DNA from: Bradyrhizobium sp. 1(2017)
GTDB lineage: Bacteria > Pseudomonadota > Alphaproteobacteria > Rhizobiales > Xanthobacteraceae
Direction of reading: 5' to 3'
Assembly (NCBI RefSeq): GCF_011602485.2
Contig: NZ_CP050022.2
Span: 2,624,001-2,688,000, forward strand
Length of the DNA stretch: 64,000 nt
Position numbers and translations under genes: made by a program. The notes under the pieces were generated by a model. The model saw nothing but the letters and a program-made list of their open reading frames with translations, was not told the DNA's origin and did no database searches. Positions 18,394-26,849 of this stretch are shown one piece after another; the stretch's first letter is position 1, and every line of letters starts with the position of its first letter.

Positions 18394-20052
18394 ATGTCGT
18401 CAGCGCAATCGAGCCCCGCCCGCGCAAGCGAGGCCTACGACGTGGTCGTCGTCGGCGCGGGCTTTGCCGGCATGTACATGCTGCATCGTCTGCGCGGGCT
18501 CGGCTTCTCGGCGCGCGTCTTCGAGCAGGGCGGCGGCGTCGGCGGCACCTGGTACTGGAACCGCTATCCCGGGGCGCGCTGCGACGTCGAGAGCATGCAA
18601 TATTCCTACTCGTTCTCGGAAGAGCTCCAGCAGGAATGGGACTGGAGTGAACGCTACGCGCCGCAAGCAGAGATCCTGAAATACGCCAACCACGTCGCCG
18701 ACCGTTTCGACCTGCGCCGCGACATCCAGTTCGACACCCGCGTCGAGCGCGCCGTATTCGACGAGCGCGCAAAGCGCTGGTCGGTCACGATCTCCGGCGG
18801 CAGGACGGTTCAAGCGCAGTTCGTCGTGCTCGCCACCGGTTGCCTCTCGAACGCGCGCAAGCCCGACATCAAGGGTCTCGAGAACTTCGAAGGCCCTGTC
18901 TATCACACCGGCAACTGGCCACACGAGGACGTCGATTTCACGGGCTTGCGGGTCGGCCTGATCGGCACGGGATCGTCAGGCATCCAGTCGACGCCTGTCA
19001 TCGCCGAGCAGGCCAAACATCTCACCGTGTTTCAGCGCACGGCGAATTTCTCGATTCCCGCGCGCAATTCCGCGCTGACCGACGAGGAACGCGGCACGTT
19101 CCGCAAGAACTATCCGGAGATTCGCCGGTTTGCCCGTGAAGTCGCGCGCAACGGTATCTATGCCGAGCAGCCGGATCGCGGTGCGCTCGACGACAGTGAC
19201 GAGATCAGGACCGGCAAATACGCGGCGCGCTGGGAGCGGGGCGGGCTGACCTTCATGTATGTCTACAACAATCTCGGCCTCGAGCGATCCGCGAACGACA
19301 CCGCGGCGAACTTCGTGCGCGGCAAGATTGCCGAGATCGTGAAGGATCCGGAGACCGCGAAGCTGCTCCAGCCGAACAGCCATCCGATCGGCACCAAGCG
19401 GATCTGCATCGACACGGATTACTTCGCGACCTTCAACCGGCCGAACGTCTCGCTGGTGGACATCAAGGCCAACCCGATCGAGGAGATCACCGCGAACGCG
19501 GTTCGCGTCGCAGGCAAGGATCATGAGGTCGACGCACTGGTGATGGCGACGGGCTTCGACGCCATGACCGGATCGGTCGCGAAGATCGACATCAGGGGCC
19601 GGGGCGGTCAGACGCTGAATCAGAAATGGGCGGAAGGCCCGAAGACCTATCTGGGGCTGATGAGCGCGGGCTTTCCGAACCTCTTCATCATCACTGGCCC
19701 CGGCAGCCCGTCGGTGCTCTCGAACATGATCGTGTCGATCGAGCAGCACGTCGACTGGATTGCCGAAAGCCTCGTCCACATGCGCAAGCAGAGCCTCGTC
19801 ACGATGGAGGCGGAGAGGGAAGCCGAGGAGAAATGGGTCGCTCACGTCAACGAGGTCGCCCACGGCACGCTCTATCCGCAGGCCAATTCCTGGTATATGG
19901 GCGCCAACATCCCGGGCAAGCCGCGCATCTTCATGCCCTATATCGGCGGCATCGGCGTCTACCGGCGGATCTGCGACGATCTCGCGGCAAAGGGGTATGA
20001 CGGATTTGCGATGGCGCGGGCGGAGCAGGGGCTGACTGCGGCCGTGTTTTGA
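18394..20052 (+). CDS. FAD-dependent Baeyer-Villiger-type monooxygenase
   Basis: 552-residue flavoprotein like cyclohexanone/phenylacetone monooxygenases, which insert oxygen next to a ketone using NADPH, FAD and O2 to give esters or lactones. The FAD Rossmann motif GAGFAG is at 21-26, followed by the GGTWYWNRYPGARCD segment. The Baeyer-Villiger fingerprint FEGPVYHTGNW is at 165-175 (pattern FxGxxxHxxxW satisfied). The NADPH-site motif GTGSSG is at 191-196, and an ATGFDAMTG motif comes late in the chain. The start at 18394 is chosen over upstream in-frame ATGs for its ribosome-binding site and homology. Its place at the edge of an acyl-CoA region suggests the lactone is hydrolysed and degraded by beta-oxidation, although no lactonase/esterase lies adjacent. 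Confidence 0.9.
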   Translation: MSSAQSSPARASEAYDVVVVGAGFAGMYMLHRLRGLGFSARVFEQGGGVGGTWYWNRYPGARCDVESMQYSYSFSEELQQEWDWSERYAPQAEILKYANHVADRFDLRRDIQFDTRVERAVFDERAKRWSVTISGGRTVQAQFVVLATGCLSNARKPDIKGLENFEGPVYHTGNWPHEDVDFTGLRVGLIGTGSSGIQSTPVIAEQAKHLTVFQRTANFSIPARNSALTDEERGTFRKNYPEIRRFAREVARNGIYAEQPDRGALDDSDEIRTGKYAARWERGGLTFMYVYNNLGLERSANDTAANFVRGKIAEIVKDPETAKLLQPNSHPIGTKRICIDTDYFATFNRPNVSLVDIKANPIEEITANAVRVAGKDHEVDALVMATGFDAMTGSVAKIDIRGRGGQTLNQKWAEGPKTYLGLMSAGFPNLFIITGPGSPSVLSNMIVSIEQHVDWIAESLVHMRKQSLVTMEAEREAEEKWVAHVNEVAHGTLYPQANSWYMGANIPGKPRIFMPYIGGIGVYRRICDDLAAKGYDGFAMARAEQGLTAAVF

Positions 20053-20070
20053 GCCCGGCTCTTTCGGTCC

Positions 20071-20174
20071 GTCATTCCGGGGTGCCGCGGAGCGGCGAGC
20101 CCGGGATCCATTTCTCCGAGCATGCGTGACGCCTGATGGATGCCGGGCTCACCCTTCGGGTGCCCCGGAATGCC
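20071..20174. repeat. Intergenic palindromic element, family R2
   Basis: GTCATTCCGGGGTGCCGCGG on the left and CGGGTGCCCCGGAATGCCA on the right, with inner arms CCCGGGATCCAT / ATGGATGCCGGG. Other R2 copies are at 33407, 43958, 48001 and 61965. Confidence 0.8.
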
Positions 20175-20299
20175 ATGGGGAGAGAGGCGGCCATTCCAAA
20201 ACGGCGAGGGTCCTCGGCCATTCCTGCATTCCGGTGGCCTTGTCATTGGCCATTTGCGGGCTAATTAATGCAAGCGCATCTTTCCGCCGGAGCCACAGC

Positions 20300-21175
20300 A
20301 TGACCGACACCCCCGCCTACGTGCCGCCCAAAGTCTGGACCTGGGACAAGGAGAATGGCGGGCAGTTCGCCAACATCAACCGTCCCATTGCCGGTCCCAC
20401 CCACGACAAGGAGCTGCCGGTCGGCAAACACCCCTTCCAGCTCTATTCGCTGGCGACGCCGAACGGGGTGAAGGTCACGGTGATGCTGGAGGAGTTGCTG
20501 GCGCTCGGCCACAAGGGCGCCGAATATGATGCCTGGCTGATCAGGATCGGCAATGGCGACCAGTTCGGCAGCGGCTTTGTCGACATCAATCCGAATTCCA
20601 AGATTCCGGCGCTGATGGACCGCTCCGGTCCCGAGCCGATCCGGATCTTCGAGTCCGGCTCGATCCTGTTCTACCTCGCCGAAAAATTCGGCGCCTTCCT
20701 ACCGAAGGACATCAAGGCCCGCACTGAAGCGATGTCCTGGCTGTTCTGGCAGATGGGCAGCGCGCCCTATCTCGGCGGCGGCTTCGGCCATTTCTACGCC
20801 TATGCGCCGTTCAAGATCGAATACGCCATCGATCGCTTCGCGATGGAGGTCAAGCGCCAGCTCGACGTGCTCGACCGGCGGCTGGCCGACAACGAATATC
20901 TCGCAGGGAACGAGTACACCATCGCCGACATGGCGGTGTGGCCCTGGTACGGTGCGCTCGCCAAAGGACTTGTTTATGGCGCCGGCGAATTCCTCTCGGT
21001 GCAGGATTACAAGAACGTGCAGCGCTGGACCGACCAGATCGCCAAGCGTCCGGCCGTGAAGCGCGGCCGCATGGTCAATCGCGTCTCCGGCGATCCCGCC
21101 AGCCAGCTCCACGAGCGCCACGACGCCAGCGATTTCGAGACCAAGACGCAGGACAAGCTCGCGCCGGCGACGTAG
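20300..21175 (+). CDS. yghU: YghU-type glutathione S-transferase / disulfide reductase
   Basis: 291 residues, colinear with E. coli YghU from the first residues: PPKVWTWDKENGGQFANINR, then LPVGKHPFQLYSLATPNGVK, and the end LHERHDASDFETKTQDK. The N-terminal thioredoxin-like domain runs to about residue 130 (FESGSILFYLAEKFG at the GSH site) and the rest is helical. YghU-type (nu-class) GSTs bind two glutathiones and reduce disulfides. In this context it may have a housekeeping or detoxification role. The ATG at 20300 starts the recognisable homology; an open frame further upstream runs through repeat sequence and was discarded. Confidence 0.93.
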   Translation: MTDTPAYVPPKVWTWDKENGGQFANINRPIAGPTHDKELPVGKHPFQLYSLATPNGVKVTVMLEELLALGHKGAEYDAWLIRIGNGDQFGSGFVDINPNSKIPALMDRSGPEPIRIFESGSILFYLAEKFGAFLPKDIKARTEAMSWLFWQMGSAPYLGGGFGHFYAYAPFKIEYAIDRFAMEVKRQLDVLDRRLADNEYLAGNEYTIADMAVWPWYGALAKGLVYGAGEFLSVQDYKNVQRWTDQIAKRPAVKRGRMVNRVSGDPASQLHERHDASDFETKTQDKLAPAT

Positions 21176-21180
21176 GTACG

Positions 21181-21282
21181 TCGGGTGGATTGGTTGTCGG
21201 GCTGCGCGAAGCGCAGTCCGCTGGCGTAGTCCATCGCCTGTTCGCGCATTCGGCGGATTACGCTTCGCTAATCCGCCCTACG
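21181..21282. repeat. Intergenic palindromic element, family R9
   Basis: Contains the hairpin GGCGGATTA-CGCTTCGC-TAATCCGCC (21252-21277) and a second one GCTGCGCGAAGCGCAG near 21211. It occupies the whole gap between convergent genes and touches the flavin reductase stop. I saw no second copy of this type in the window. Confidence 0.6.
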
Positions 21283-21895
21283 GCGTCTTCACACCTTCGG
21301 CCGCGGGAAACACCACGCGGTCGTCGGTGCGGCAGTAGCGGTCGGCGAACATGCGGCCGATCGGGTGATAGCGGTCCATATGCACCCGCATCGCCTTGTC
21401 GTCCCAGAGCTCGTCTCGGATGTGGAAGTGGATGCCTTCGCCCATGATCAGGCGACGATCGTCGTTGACGTCGATCAGCTTCCAGAGCTTGCACTCCATC
21501 GCCCAGGGTGTTTCGGCCAGCCGCGGCACCGCGATCCTGGTCGAGGGCGCGAGCTTCAGGCCGAGATAGTCGGGCTCGCCGATGTCAGGCGGAAAATCGC
21601 CGCTGCTCTCGTGCATCGCCTTCGCCAGCGGTTCGTCGGCGATATTGACCACGAATTCGCCGGTACGCTGGATGTTGAGAAACGTGTCCTTGTCCTCTCC
21701 GTTCGGCTTGCGGTTTGCCGCGAACATGCAGAGCGGCGGATCCTCGCAAAACGCGTTGAAGAAGCTGAACGGCGCGGCGTTGACCACGCCTGTCGGTCCG
21801 AGCGTGGTCACCCACGCGATCGGCCGCGGCAGGATGAAGGAGGTCAGCACCTTGTAGCGCTCGCGTGGCGTGAGGTCGCTGGCGGCGTAGTCCAT
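21278..21895 (-). CDS. Flavin reductase family protein (FMN-binding)
   Basis: 205-residue FMN-binding split-barrel protein (Flavin_Reduct family). The landmark is LPRPIAWVTTLGPTGVVNAAPFSFFN at about 22-47, with NPSGEFVVN-like strands after it (here RTGEFVVNIAD). Members reduce free FMN/FAD for partner monooxygenases or act on other substrates. No two-component monooxygenase lies adjacent. It could supply a flavin-dependent enzyme elsewhere, or be an independent FMN oxidoreductase. Confidence 0.85.
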   Translation of the reverse strand: MDYAASDLTPRERYKVLTSFILPRPIAWVTTLGPTGVVNAAPFSFFNAFCEDPPLCMFAANRKPNGEDKDTFLNIQRTGEFVVNIADEPLAKAMHESSGDFPPDIGEPDYLGLKLAPSTRIAVPRLAETPWAMECKLWKLIDVNDDRRLIMGEGIHFHIRDELWDDKAMRVHMDRYHPIGRMFADRYCRTDDRVVFPAAEGVKTP

Positions 21896-21914
21896 GGGGG
21901 AGCTCCGGGCAAAT

Positions 21915-21992
21915 CGTCATTGCCGGGCTTGACCCGGCAATCCATCGATTTTGAAGAAGGATGGATGCGCGGGTCAAGCCCGCGCATGACGA
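21915..21992. repeat. Intergenic palindromic element, family R6
   Basis: Left hairpin CGGGCTTGACCCG and right hairpin GCGGGTCAAGCCCGC in an overall inverted frame GTCATTGCCGGG..CGCGCATGACG. The sister copy is at 41677. Confidence 0.8.
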
Positions 21993-21999
21993 TCTGAGC

Positions 22000-23277
22000 T
22001 TACGCCATGCTCAGCTCGTGGCGGCCGACCACCATCCAGTGCACCTCGTCCGGACCGTCGGCGAAGCGGAGGTGGCGGACGTCCTGGTACATCTCGGCCA
22101 GCGGCGTCCAGTGCGAGATGCCGGTCGCGCCGTGCATCTGGATCGCCTGGTCGATGATCTTGCAGGCCCGCTCGGGCACCATGGCCTTAACCATGGAGAC
22201 CCAGACGCGGGCCTCCTTGTTGCCGAGCACGTCCATCGCCTTGGCGGCCTTCAGCACCATCAGCCGCATCGCCTCGATCTCGCAGCGCGCCTGCGCGATG
22301 ATCTGCATGTTGCCGCCGAGATGGGCGATCTTCTTGCCGAAGGCCTCGCGGGTGAGGCCGCGCTGCACCATCAGGTCGAGCGCCTTCTCGGCCTTGCCGA
22401 TGGTGCGCATGCAGTGATGGATACGGCCGGGGCCGAGGCGGAGCTGCGAGATCTCGAAGCCGCGGCCTTCGCCGAGCAGCATGTTCTCCTTCGGCACGCG
22501 GACATTGTTAAAGCGCATGTGCATGTGGCCGCGCGGCGCATGATCCTGGCCGAACACGTACATGGGCCCGAGCACCTCGACGCCGGGCGTGTCGCGCGGC
22601 ACCAGGATTTGCGACTGCTGCTTGCTCGGCGCGGCATCCGGATTGGTCTTCACCATGACGATGAGGATCTTGCAGCGGGGATCGCCGAGACCCGAGATGT
22701 AGTACTTCTCGCCGTTGATGACCCATTCGTCGCCGACGAGCTTGGCCGTGGTCGAGATGTTCTTGGCGTCGGAGGAGGCGACGTTCGGCTCGGTCATGAC
22801 ATAGGCCGAACGGATCTCGCCGTTGAGCAGCGGCTTCAGCCACTTCTCCTTCTGCTCCTTGGTGCCGACGCGCTCCAGCACCTCCATGTTGCCGGTGTCG
22901 GGCGCCGAGCAGTTCATGCTCTCCGATGCCAGCGGGCTCTTGCCGAGCTCGGAGGCGATATAGGCGTAGTCGAGATTCTTCAGGCCCTGGCCGGTCTCGT
23001 CGTCGGGCAGGAAAAAGTTCCAGAGGCCTTCCTTCTTCGCCTTGTTCTTGGCGACCTCCAGCACCTCGAGCTGCTTCGGCGTGAAGCTCCAGCGGTCTTC
23101 CTTGCCTTCGCCGGCCTTGGCGAACTCGATCGACATCGGCTCGACGGTGTCGCGGATGAACTTCCTGACGTGGTCGTAGAGCGGCCGGACCTGGTCCGAC
23201 ATCCGGAGGTCGTTGAGCTCGTCGCCAGGATTGAGAGTGTAGTTGGTGGTGCGGGGAATGTAGGTGTGTTTTGTCAT
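22000..23277 (-). CDS. Acyl-CoA dehydrogenase, ACAD10/11-like
   Basis: 425-residue FAD acyl-CoA dehydrogenase. It has an N-terminal helical domain, a middle beta domain with AYVMTEPNVASSDAKNI and WVINGEKYYISGLG, and a C-terminal four-helix domain with IQMHGATGISHWTPLAEMY. The terminal block RHLRFADGPDEVH is the signature I associate with the ACAD10/ACAD11/FadE2 clade, whose members work with an APH-like kinase on 4-hydroxyacyl-CoAs. Such a kinase is encoded 2.6 kb away at 25860. The start is supported by GGGAGGA. The alternative is ordinary alpha,beta-dehydrogenation of a branched acyl-CoA. Confidence 0.92.
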   Translation of the reverse strand: MTKHTYIPRTTNYTLNPGDELNDLRMSDQVRPLYDHVRKFIRDTVEPMSIEFAKAGEGKEDRWSFTPKQLEVLEVAKNKAKKEGLWNFFLPDDETGQGLKNLDYAYIASELGKSPLASESMNCSAPDTGNMEVLERVGTKEQKEKWLKPLLNGEIRSAYVMTEPNVASSDAKNISTTAKLVGDEWVINGEKYYISGLGDPRCKILIVMVKTNPDAAPSKQQSQILVPRDTPGVEVLGPMYVFGQDHAPRGHMHMRFNNVRVPKENMLLGEGRGFEISQLRLGPGRIHHCMRTIGKAEKALDLMVQRGLTREAFGKKIAHLGGNMQIIAQARCEIEAMRLMVLKAAKAMDVLGNKEARVWVSMVKAMVPERACKIIDQAIQMHGATGISHWTPLAEMYQDVRHLRFADGPDEVHWMVVGRHELSMA

Positions 23278-23440
23278 TGTTCCTCCCGTGTCGCTGAGAT
23301 CGTGCTGGCGGCGAGAATAGTCGCAGTGCCTCGAAAGTGCGAGCGCGCATTTTCATGCGCAGGCATGCCATGCGATGGAATTCGCGAGAACGTTTGAAAT
23401 GTTGTTTGAATGGGGTGAAGGGAGGCGGTCACCTCGCTCG
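23278..23440. other. Leader region of the acyl-CoA dehydrogenase gene, no gene seen
   Basis: Together with the following R5 repeat this makes a gap of about 313 bases. The first part is less GC-rich and is the probable promoter region of the minus-strand dehydrogenase. No convincing promoter boxes or coding sequence were recognised. Confidence 0.35.
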
Positions 23441-23576
23441 GTGTCGTCCCGGACAAGCGAAGCGCAGATCCGGCACCCACAGCCACAGGGAGCAGTTTGG
23501 CGAAGACTCGAAGTTACGAGTTTGCGGTACAATGCCGCCTGTGGTTATGGGTCCCGGCTTTCGCCGGGACGACACC
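23441..23576. repeat. Intergenic palindromic element, family R5
   Basis: Outer arms GTGTCGTCCCGG and CCGGGACGACACC, inner block TTTGGCGAAGACTCGAAG, then TATGGGTCCCGGCTTTCGCC. It shares the TTGGCGAAGACT core with the copy at 31423 and the outer arms with the copy at 29625. Confidence 0.75.
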
Positions 23577-23590
23577 GAGTATGTTGTCGG

Positions 23591-23971
23591 CTAGTTCGGC
23601 AGCCGATGCATCGCGCAGATCTTGTTGCCGTCGAGATCCCGGAGGTAAGCCAGATACAGCTTGCCGCCCGGGCCCTGGCGGACGCCCGGCGGATCCTCAA
23701 TCGATTTTGCACCGGCCGCGATGCCGGCTGCGTGCCATTGCTCGACCTGCTCCGGCGAGTTGCATGCGAAACCGATTGTGGCGCCATTCGCGCAGGTCGC
23801 CGCTTCGCCGTTGATCGGCTTCGACACCGAGAACACGCCGGTCTTGGTTATGTAGAAAATGCGATGCCCGTCGACCATCGCTGGCCGCACCTCGAGCGTG
23901 CCGAGCAGCTTGTCGTAGAACCCCTTGGCCTTGTCGAGGTCGTTGGTGCCGATCATGACGTGTGAGAACAT
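23591..23971 (-). CDS. VOC (glyoxalase/bleomycin-resistance) family protein
   Basis: 126 residues with two beta-alpha-beta-beta-beta units of the vicinal oxygen chelate fold. The start FSHVMIGTNDLDKAKGFYDKL is typical, with a metal-site candidate His in the first strand, and the second unit ends LYLAYLRDLDGNKICAMH. The function of this subfamily is not determined. Neighbours are acyl-CoA catabolic genes, so isomerase or epimerase activity on a CoA or oxygenated intermediate is possible but unproved. Confidence 0.85.
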   Translation of the reverse strand: MFSHVMIGTNDLDKAKGFYDKLLGTLEVRPAMVDGHRIFYITKTGVFSVSKPINGEAATCANGATIGFACNSPEQVEQWHAAGIAAGAKSIEDPPGVRQGPGGKLYLAYLRDLDGNKICAMHRLPN

Positions 23972-23993
23972 TTGCGCATTCCCTCAGAGTTTG

Positions 23994-24073
23994 TGGCCCG
24001 GATGGAGCGGAGCGAAATCCGGGTCTGTTTTGCTTTGGCCGTCCCGGATCGCGCTTCGCTCCGTCCGGGTTAC
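23994..24073. repeat. Intergenic palindromic element, diverged family R3
   Basis: Arms GTGGCCCGGATGGAGCGGAG and GCGCTTCGCTCCGTCCGGGTTAC. The pattern is that of the R3 copies at 4785 and 35110, with substitutions. Confidence 0.65.
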
Positions 24074-24081
24074 TCGAAAGA

Positions 24082-24861
24082 TCAGAACGCTGTATAGCCG
24101 CCGTCGATCACGAACGTATCGGCAGTGTGATACGACGATGCCTTGCTCATCAGGTACACCGCGATGCCGCCGAAATCGGATGCTTCGCCGAAGCGTCGCA
24201 TCGGGATGCGCGGCATCACGTTGGCGACGAATTTGTCGTTGGCCATGATCCCGGCCGTCATGTCGCTCTTGATCCAGCCGGGCAGGATCGCGTTTGCGGT
24301 GACGCCGTGGCGTGCCAGCTCGACGCCGAGCGCGCGCACCAGCGCGTTGATGGCGGCCTTGGTCGCGGCATAATGCTCGTTGCGCGCGGTACCGAAGATC
24401 GAGGCGAGGCTCGAGGTCGCAACCAGCCGGCCGAACGGGTCGCCGGCATTGGCCCGCTCGGTCATGTGCTTCGCGGCCGCCTGGAACGCGTGGAACACGC
24501 CGTCGAGATTGGTGGCGAACATCGTGCGCCATTCCTCTTCGGTGCGCTCGATGAAGGCGCGCCGGCCGCCGCCGCCGATGCCTGCATTGGCGAAGCAGCC
24601 ATCGACCCGACCGAAGGAATCGAGCGTCGCCTTCATCGCGGCATTGACCGATGCCGGATCGGTGACGTCGCAGACGCGGGTCTCGACCTTGCCTGACAGC
24701 CCCGCCATGCTCGCGGCGGCAGCCTTGTTCTTTTCAGGATTGCGACCCCAGATCGAGACGTTGCAGCCCTGGGCGGCCAGCGCCTGCGCGATGCCGAGTC
24801 CGATGCCGCCATTGCCGCCGGTGATCACGGCGACGCGGCCGGAGAGGTCGAAAAGGTTCAT
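24082..24861 (-). CDS. SDR family oxidoreductase
   Basis: 259-residue classical short-chain dehydrogenase. TGGNGGIGLG cofactor motif at 14-23, NAG at about 92-94, catalytic Ser in VATSSLASIFG, and Tyr-Lys in HYAATKAA. The C terminus ends VIDGGYTAF. Probable reaction: NAD(P)-dependent interconversion of a hydroxyl and a keto group on an acyl-CoA or free acid. It is divergent from the crotonase-kinase-DUF6285 operon. In levulinate catabolism an SDR (LvaD) reduces the 4-keto group before phosphorylation, and this gene is the nearest candidate for that step (inference). Confidence 0.9.
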   Translation of the reverse strand: MNLFDLSGRVAVITGGNGGIGLGIAQALAAQGCNVSIWGRNPEKNKAAAASMAGLSGKVETRVCDVTDPASVNAAMKATLDSFGRVDGCFANAGIGGGGRRAFIERTEEEWRTMFATNLDGVFHAFQAAAKHMTERANAGDPFGRLVATSSLASIFGTARNEHYAATKAAINALVRALGVELARHGVTANAILPGWIKSDMTAGIMANDKFVANVMPRIPMRRFGEASDFGGIAVYLMSKASSYHTADTFVIDGGYTAF

Positions 24862-25074
24862 GGCGCGTTTCCTGTTCTTGGCCAGTTCTCGGCAAGTCTT
24901 TCAGTCGCCCTGGCAAGTCTTCCCTGGCATGCCGCGCATCAGCCGCTGCGCGCAAGATTGCTCGCCATGCCCTGATCACCATGGACAAGACCGCGCCAAA
25001 AATCAAATATGCGCCCCGGCAAAACAAATTCCGGTCTGCGAAACTGACGCAGGCCGGCAACTGACGAGGAAACC
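24862..25074. promoter_or_regulatory. Divergent region between SDR and crotonase-kinase operon
   Basis: 213 bases between divergent starts. The stretch before 25075 is AT-richer (CGCCAAAAATCAAATATGCG, then GGCAAAACAAATTCCGG) and probably holds the operon promoter. No repeat copy and no perfect palindrome was found. Confidence 0.35.
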
Positions 25075-25863
25075 ATGCAGTTCAAACATGTCACGCTCGA
25101 ATTCGATGGCTCGGTCGCCATCCTCAAGCTCGACCATCAGGAGGTGATGAACGCGGTCTCCGTGGACATGCTGGGCGGACTTGCCGACGCGCTCGATGCG
25201 ATCGAGGAGAAGAAGGACGAGGTGCGCTGCGTCGTCTTGACCGGCGCGGGGCGGGCATTCTGCACCGGCGCGAACCTCCAGGGTCGGAACAACCAGTCGA
25301 AGAAGACCAAGGCCGGCCTGACGCTGGAGACCGGCTTTCATCCGTTCCTGCGCCGCATCCGCAACCTGCATTGCCCGATCGTGACCGCGGTCAACGGACC
25401 GGCGGCCGGCGCCGGCATGAGCTTCGCGCTGCTCGGCGACATGATCCTCTGCGCGCGCTCCTCCTATTTCCTGCAGGCCTTCCGCCGGATCGGCCTCGTG
25501 CCGGATTGCGGTTCGACCTGGCTGCTGCCGCGCCTGGTCGGCCGGGCGCGCTCGATCGAATTGTCGCTGATGGGCGAGCGGCTGCCGGCCGAGAAGGCGC
25601 TGGAATGGGGCCTCGTTAACCGCGTCTACGATGACGGCGCGCTGATGGAGGAGGCGATGAAGCTCGCGCGCGATCTCGCCAGCGGCCCGACGGTCGCGCT
25701 GTCGCTGATCCGCAAGCTCTATTGGGACAGCCCGGAAAACTCCTTCGAAGATCAACTCAACCTCGAATTCCAGTGCCAGCTCCGCGCCGGTGACACCCAG
25801 GATTTTCGCGAGGGCGTCGGCGCGTTCCTGGAGAAGCGGCCCGCGCAGTTCAAAGGCAAATGA
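25075..25863 (+). CDS. Enoyl-CoA hydratase/isomerase (PaaG-like crotonase)
   Basis: 262-residue crotonase. Oxyanion-hole segments are GRAFCTGANLQ (about 61-71) and GPAAGAGMSFALLGD (about 108-122). The active-site helix reads FRRIGLVPDCGSTWLLPRLV, close to the PaaG type, which has a catalytic Asp in VPDSGGTWLLPR where hydratases carry Glu. An isomerase role (double-bond shift or oxepin-type isomerisation) is therefore as likely as hydration. It is first in an operon with the kinase, sharing an ATGA overlap. Confidence 0.9.
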   Translation: MQFKHVTLEFDGSVAILKLDHQEVMNAVSVDMLGGLADALDAIEEKKDEVRCVVLTGAGRAFCTGANLQGRNNQSKKTKAGLTLETGFHPFLRRIRNLHCPIVTAVNGPAAGAGMSFALLGDMILCARSSYFLQAFRRIGLVPDCGSTWLLPRLVGRARSIELSLMGERLPAEKALEWGLVNRVYDDGALMEEAMKLARDLASGPTVALSLIRKLYWDSPENSFEDQLNLEFQCQLRAGDTQDFREGVGAFLEKRPAQFKGK

Positions 25864-26846
25864 TCGAGGCGGAGCTCTCGCGCAGCGTCGCGCGCTGGCA
25901 CCCGGGCGCGAGCGGCGTCACAGGCGCCGCAAAGCTGTCCGGCGGCGCCAGTCAGGAAACCTGGCGTTTCGACATCGTGCATCCCGATGGGCCGATCGGC
26001 GCGATCCTGCGCCGCTCGCCGAAGGGCTATGGCGCCGCGCCGACGCGCGCGGCGGGTCTTGCCGCTGAAGCGCAGCTGATGCAGCTCGCTTATGAAGCCG
26101 GCGTGCCGTCGCCGCGCGTGATGCATGTGCTCGTGCCGGAGGACGATCTCGGCACCGGCTTCATCATGCAGCGGGTGGAAGGCGAGACCATCGCGCGCAA
26201 GATCCTGCGCGATGAGGAGTACGCAACGGCGCGGCCGCATCTGGCACGGCAGATCGGCGGCGTGCTCGCCGGGCTGCACAGGCTGCCCCAGGACAAATTG
26301 CCCGAGCTGCGCAGCAGGTCGGCGACACAGGAGATCGCCGAGTTCGAGCGTGACTATCACAGCCTCAACTGGCCCAAGCCCGTGTTCGAGCTGGCGCTGC
26401 GCTGGCTCTGTGACAACGACCCCGGCCCCTCGGCCGAGACGACGCTGGTGCATGGCGACTTCCGCAACGGCAACCTCATCATCGGCGCCGACGGCGTCCG
26501 GGCGGTGCTGGACTGGGAGCTCGCCCATCTCGGCGATCCCATGGAGGATCTTGGTTGGGTCTGCGTCAATTCCTGGCGCTTCGGCGAGATCGACAAGCCG
26601 GTCGGCGGCTTTGGCTCGCGTGAGGAGCTGTTCGCGGGCTATGAAGCTGCCGGCCGCAAGGTCGATCCGGCGCGCGTGAAATTCTGGGAGGTGATGGGCA
26701 CGCTGCGCTGGGGCATCATGTGTGGCGGCATGATGCAGCGCTTTCGTGAGGGGCCGGACCATTCCATGGAGCGCGCCATGATCGGCCGCCGCGCCTCCGA
26801 GACCGAGATCGATCTGTTGCGGCTCTTGGCGCCGCGCGGGAGCTGA
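25860..26846 (+). CDS. APH-family phosphotransferase (candidate 4-hydroxyacyl-CoA kinase, LvaA-like)
   Basis: 328-residue protein-kinase-fold phosphotransferase of the APH family. The catalytic loop HGDFRNGN is at 198-205 (D200 base, N205 metal ligand) and the metal-binding D218 is in LDWELAHLGDP. The N-lobe has KLSGGASQETWRFDI. The subfamily sits beside acyl-CoA dehydrogenases in bacteria and is fused to one in animal ACAD10/ACAD11. In Pseudomonas putida the relative LvaA phosphorylates 4-hydroxyvaleryl-CoA with the small partner LvaB. Here the kinase is followed after 3 bases by a DUF6285 gene and preceded by a crotonase overlap, matching that layout. An aminoglycoside-resistance role is unlikely in this setting. 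The substrate is inferred, not shown. Confidence 0.88.
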   Translation: MIEAELSRSVARWHPGASGVTGAAKLSGGASQETWRFDIVHPDGPIGAILRRSPKGYGAAPTRAAGLAAEAQLMQLAYEAGVPSPRVMHVLVPEDDLGTGFIMQRVEGETIARKILRDEEYATARPHLARQIGGVLAGLHRLPQDKLPELRSRSATQEIAEFERDYHSLNWPKPVFELALRWLCDNDPGPSAETTLVHGDFRNGNLIIGADGVRAVLDWELAHLGDPMEDLGWVCVNSWRFGEIDKPVGGFGSREELFAGYEAAGRKVDPARVKFWEVMGTLRWGIMCGGMMQRFREGPDHSMERAMIGRRASETEIDLLRLLAPRGS

Positions 26847-26849
26847 CCC

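Noticed and set aside
25860..26846. Aminoglycoside resistance gene
   Set aside because: It has the APH fold, but it is operonic with a crotonase and DUF6285 in an acyl-CoA region, the context of the acyl-CoA-linked subfamily.
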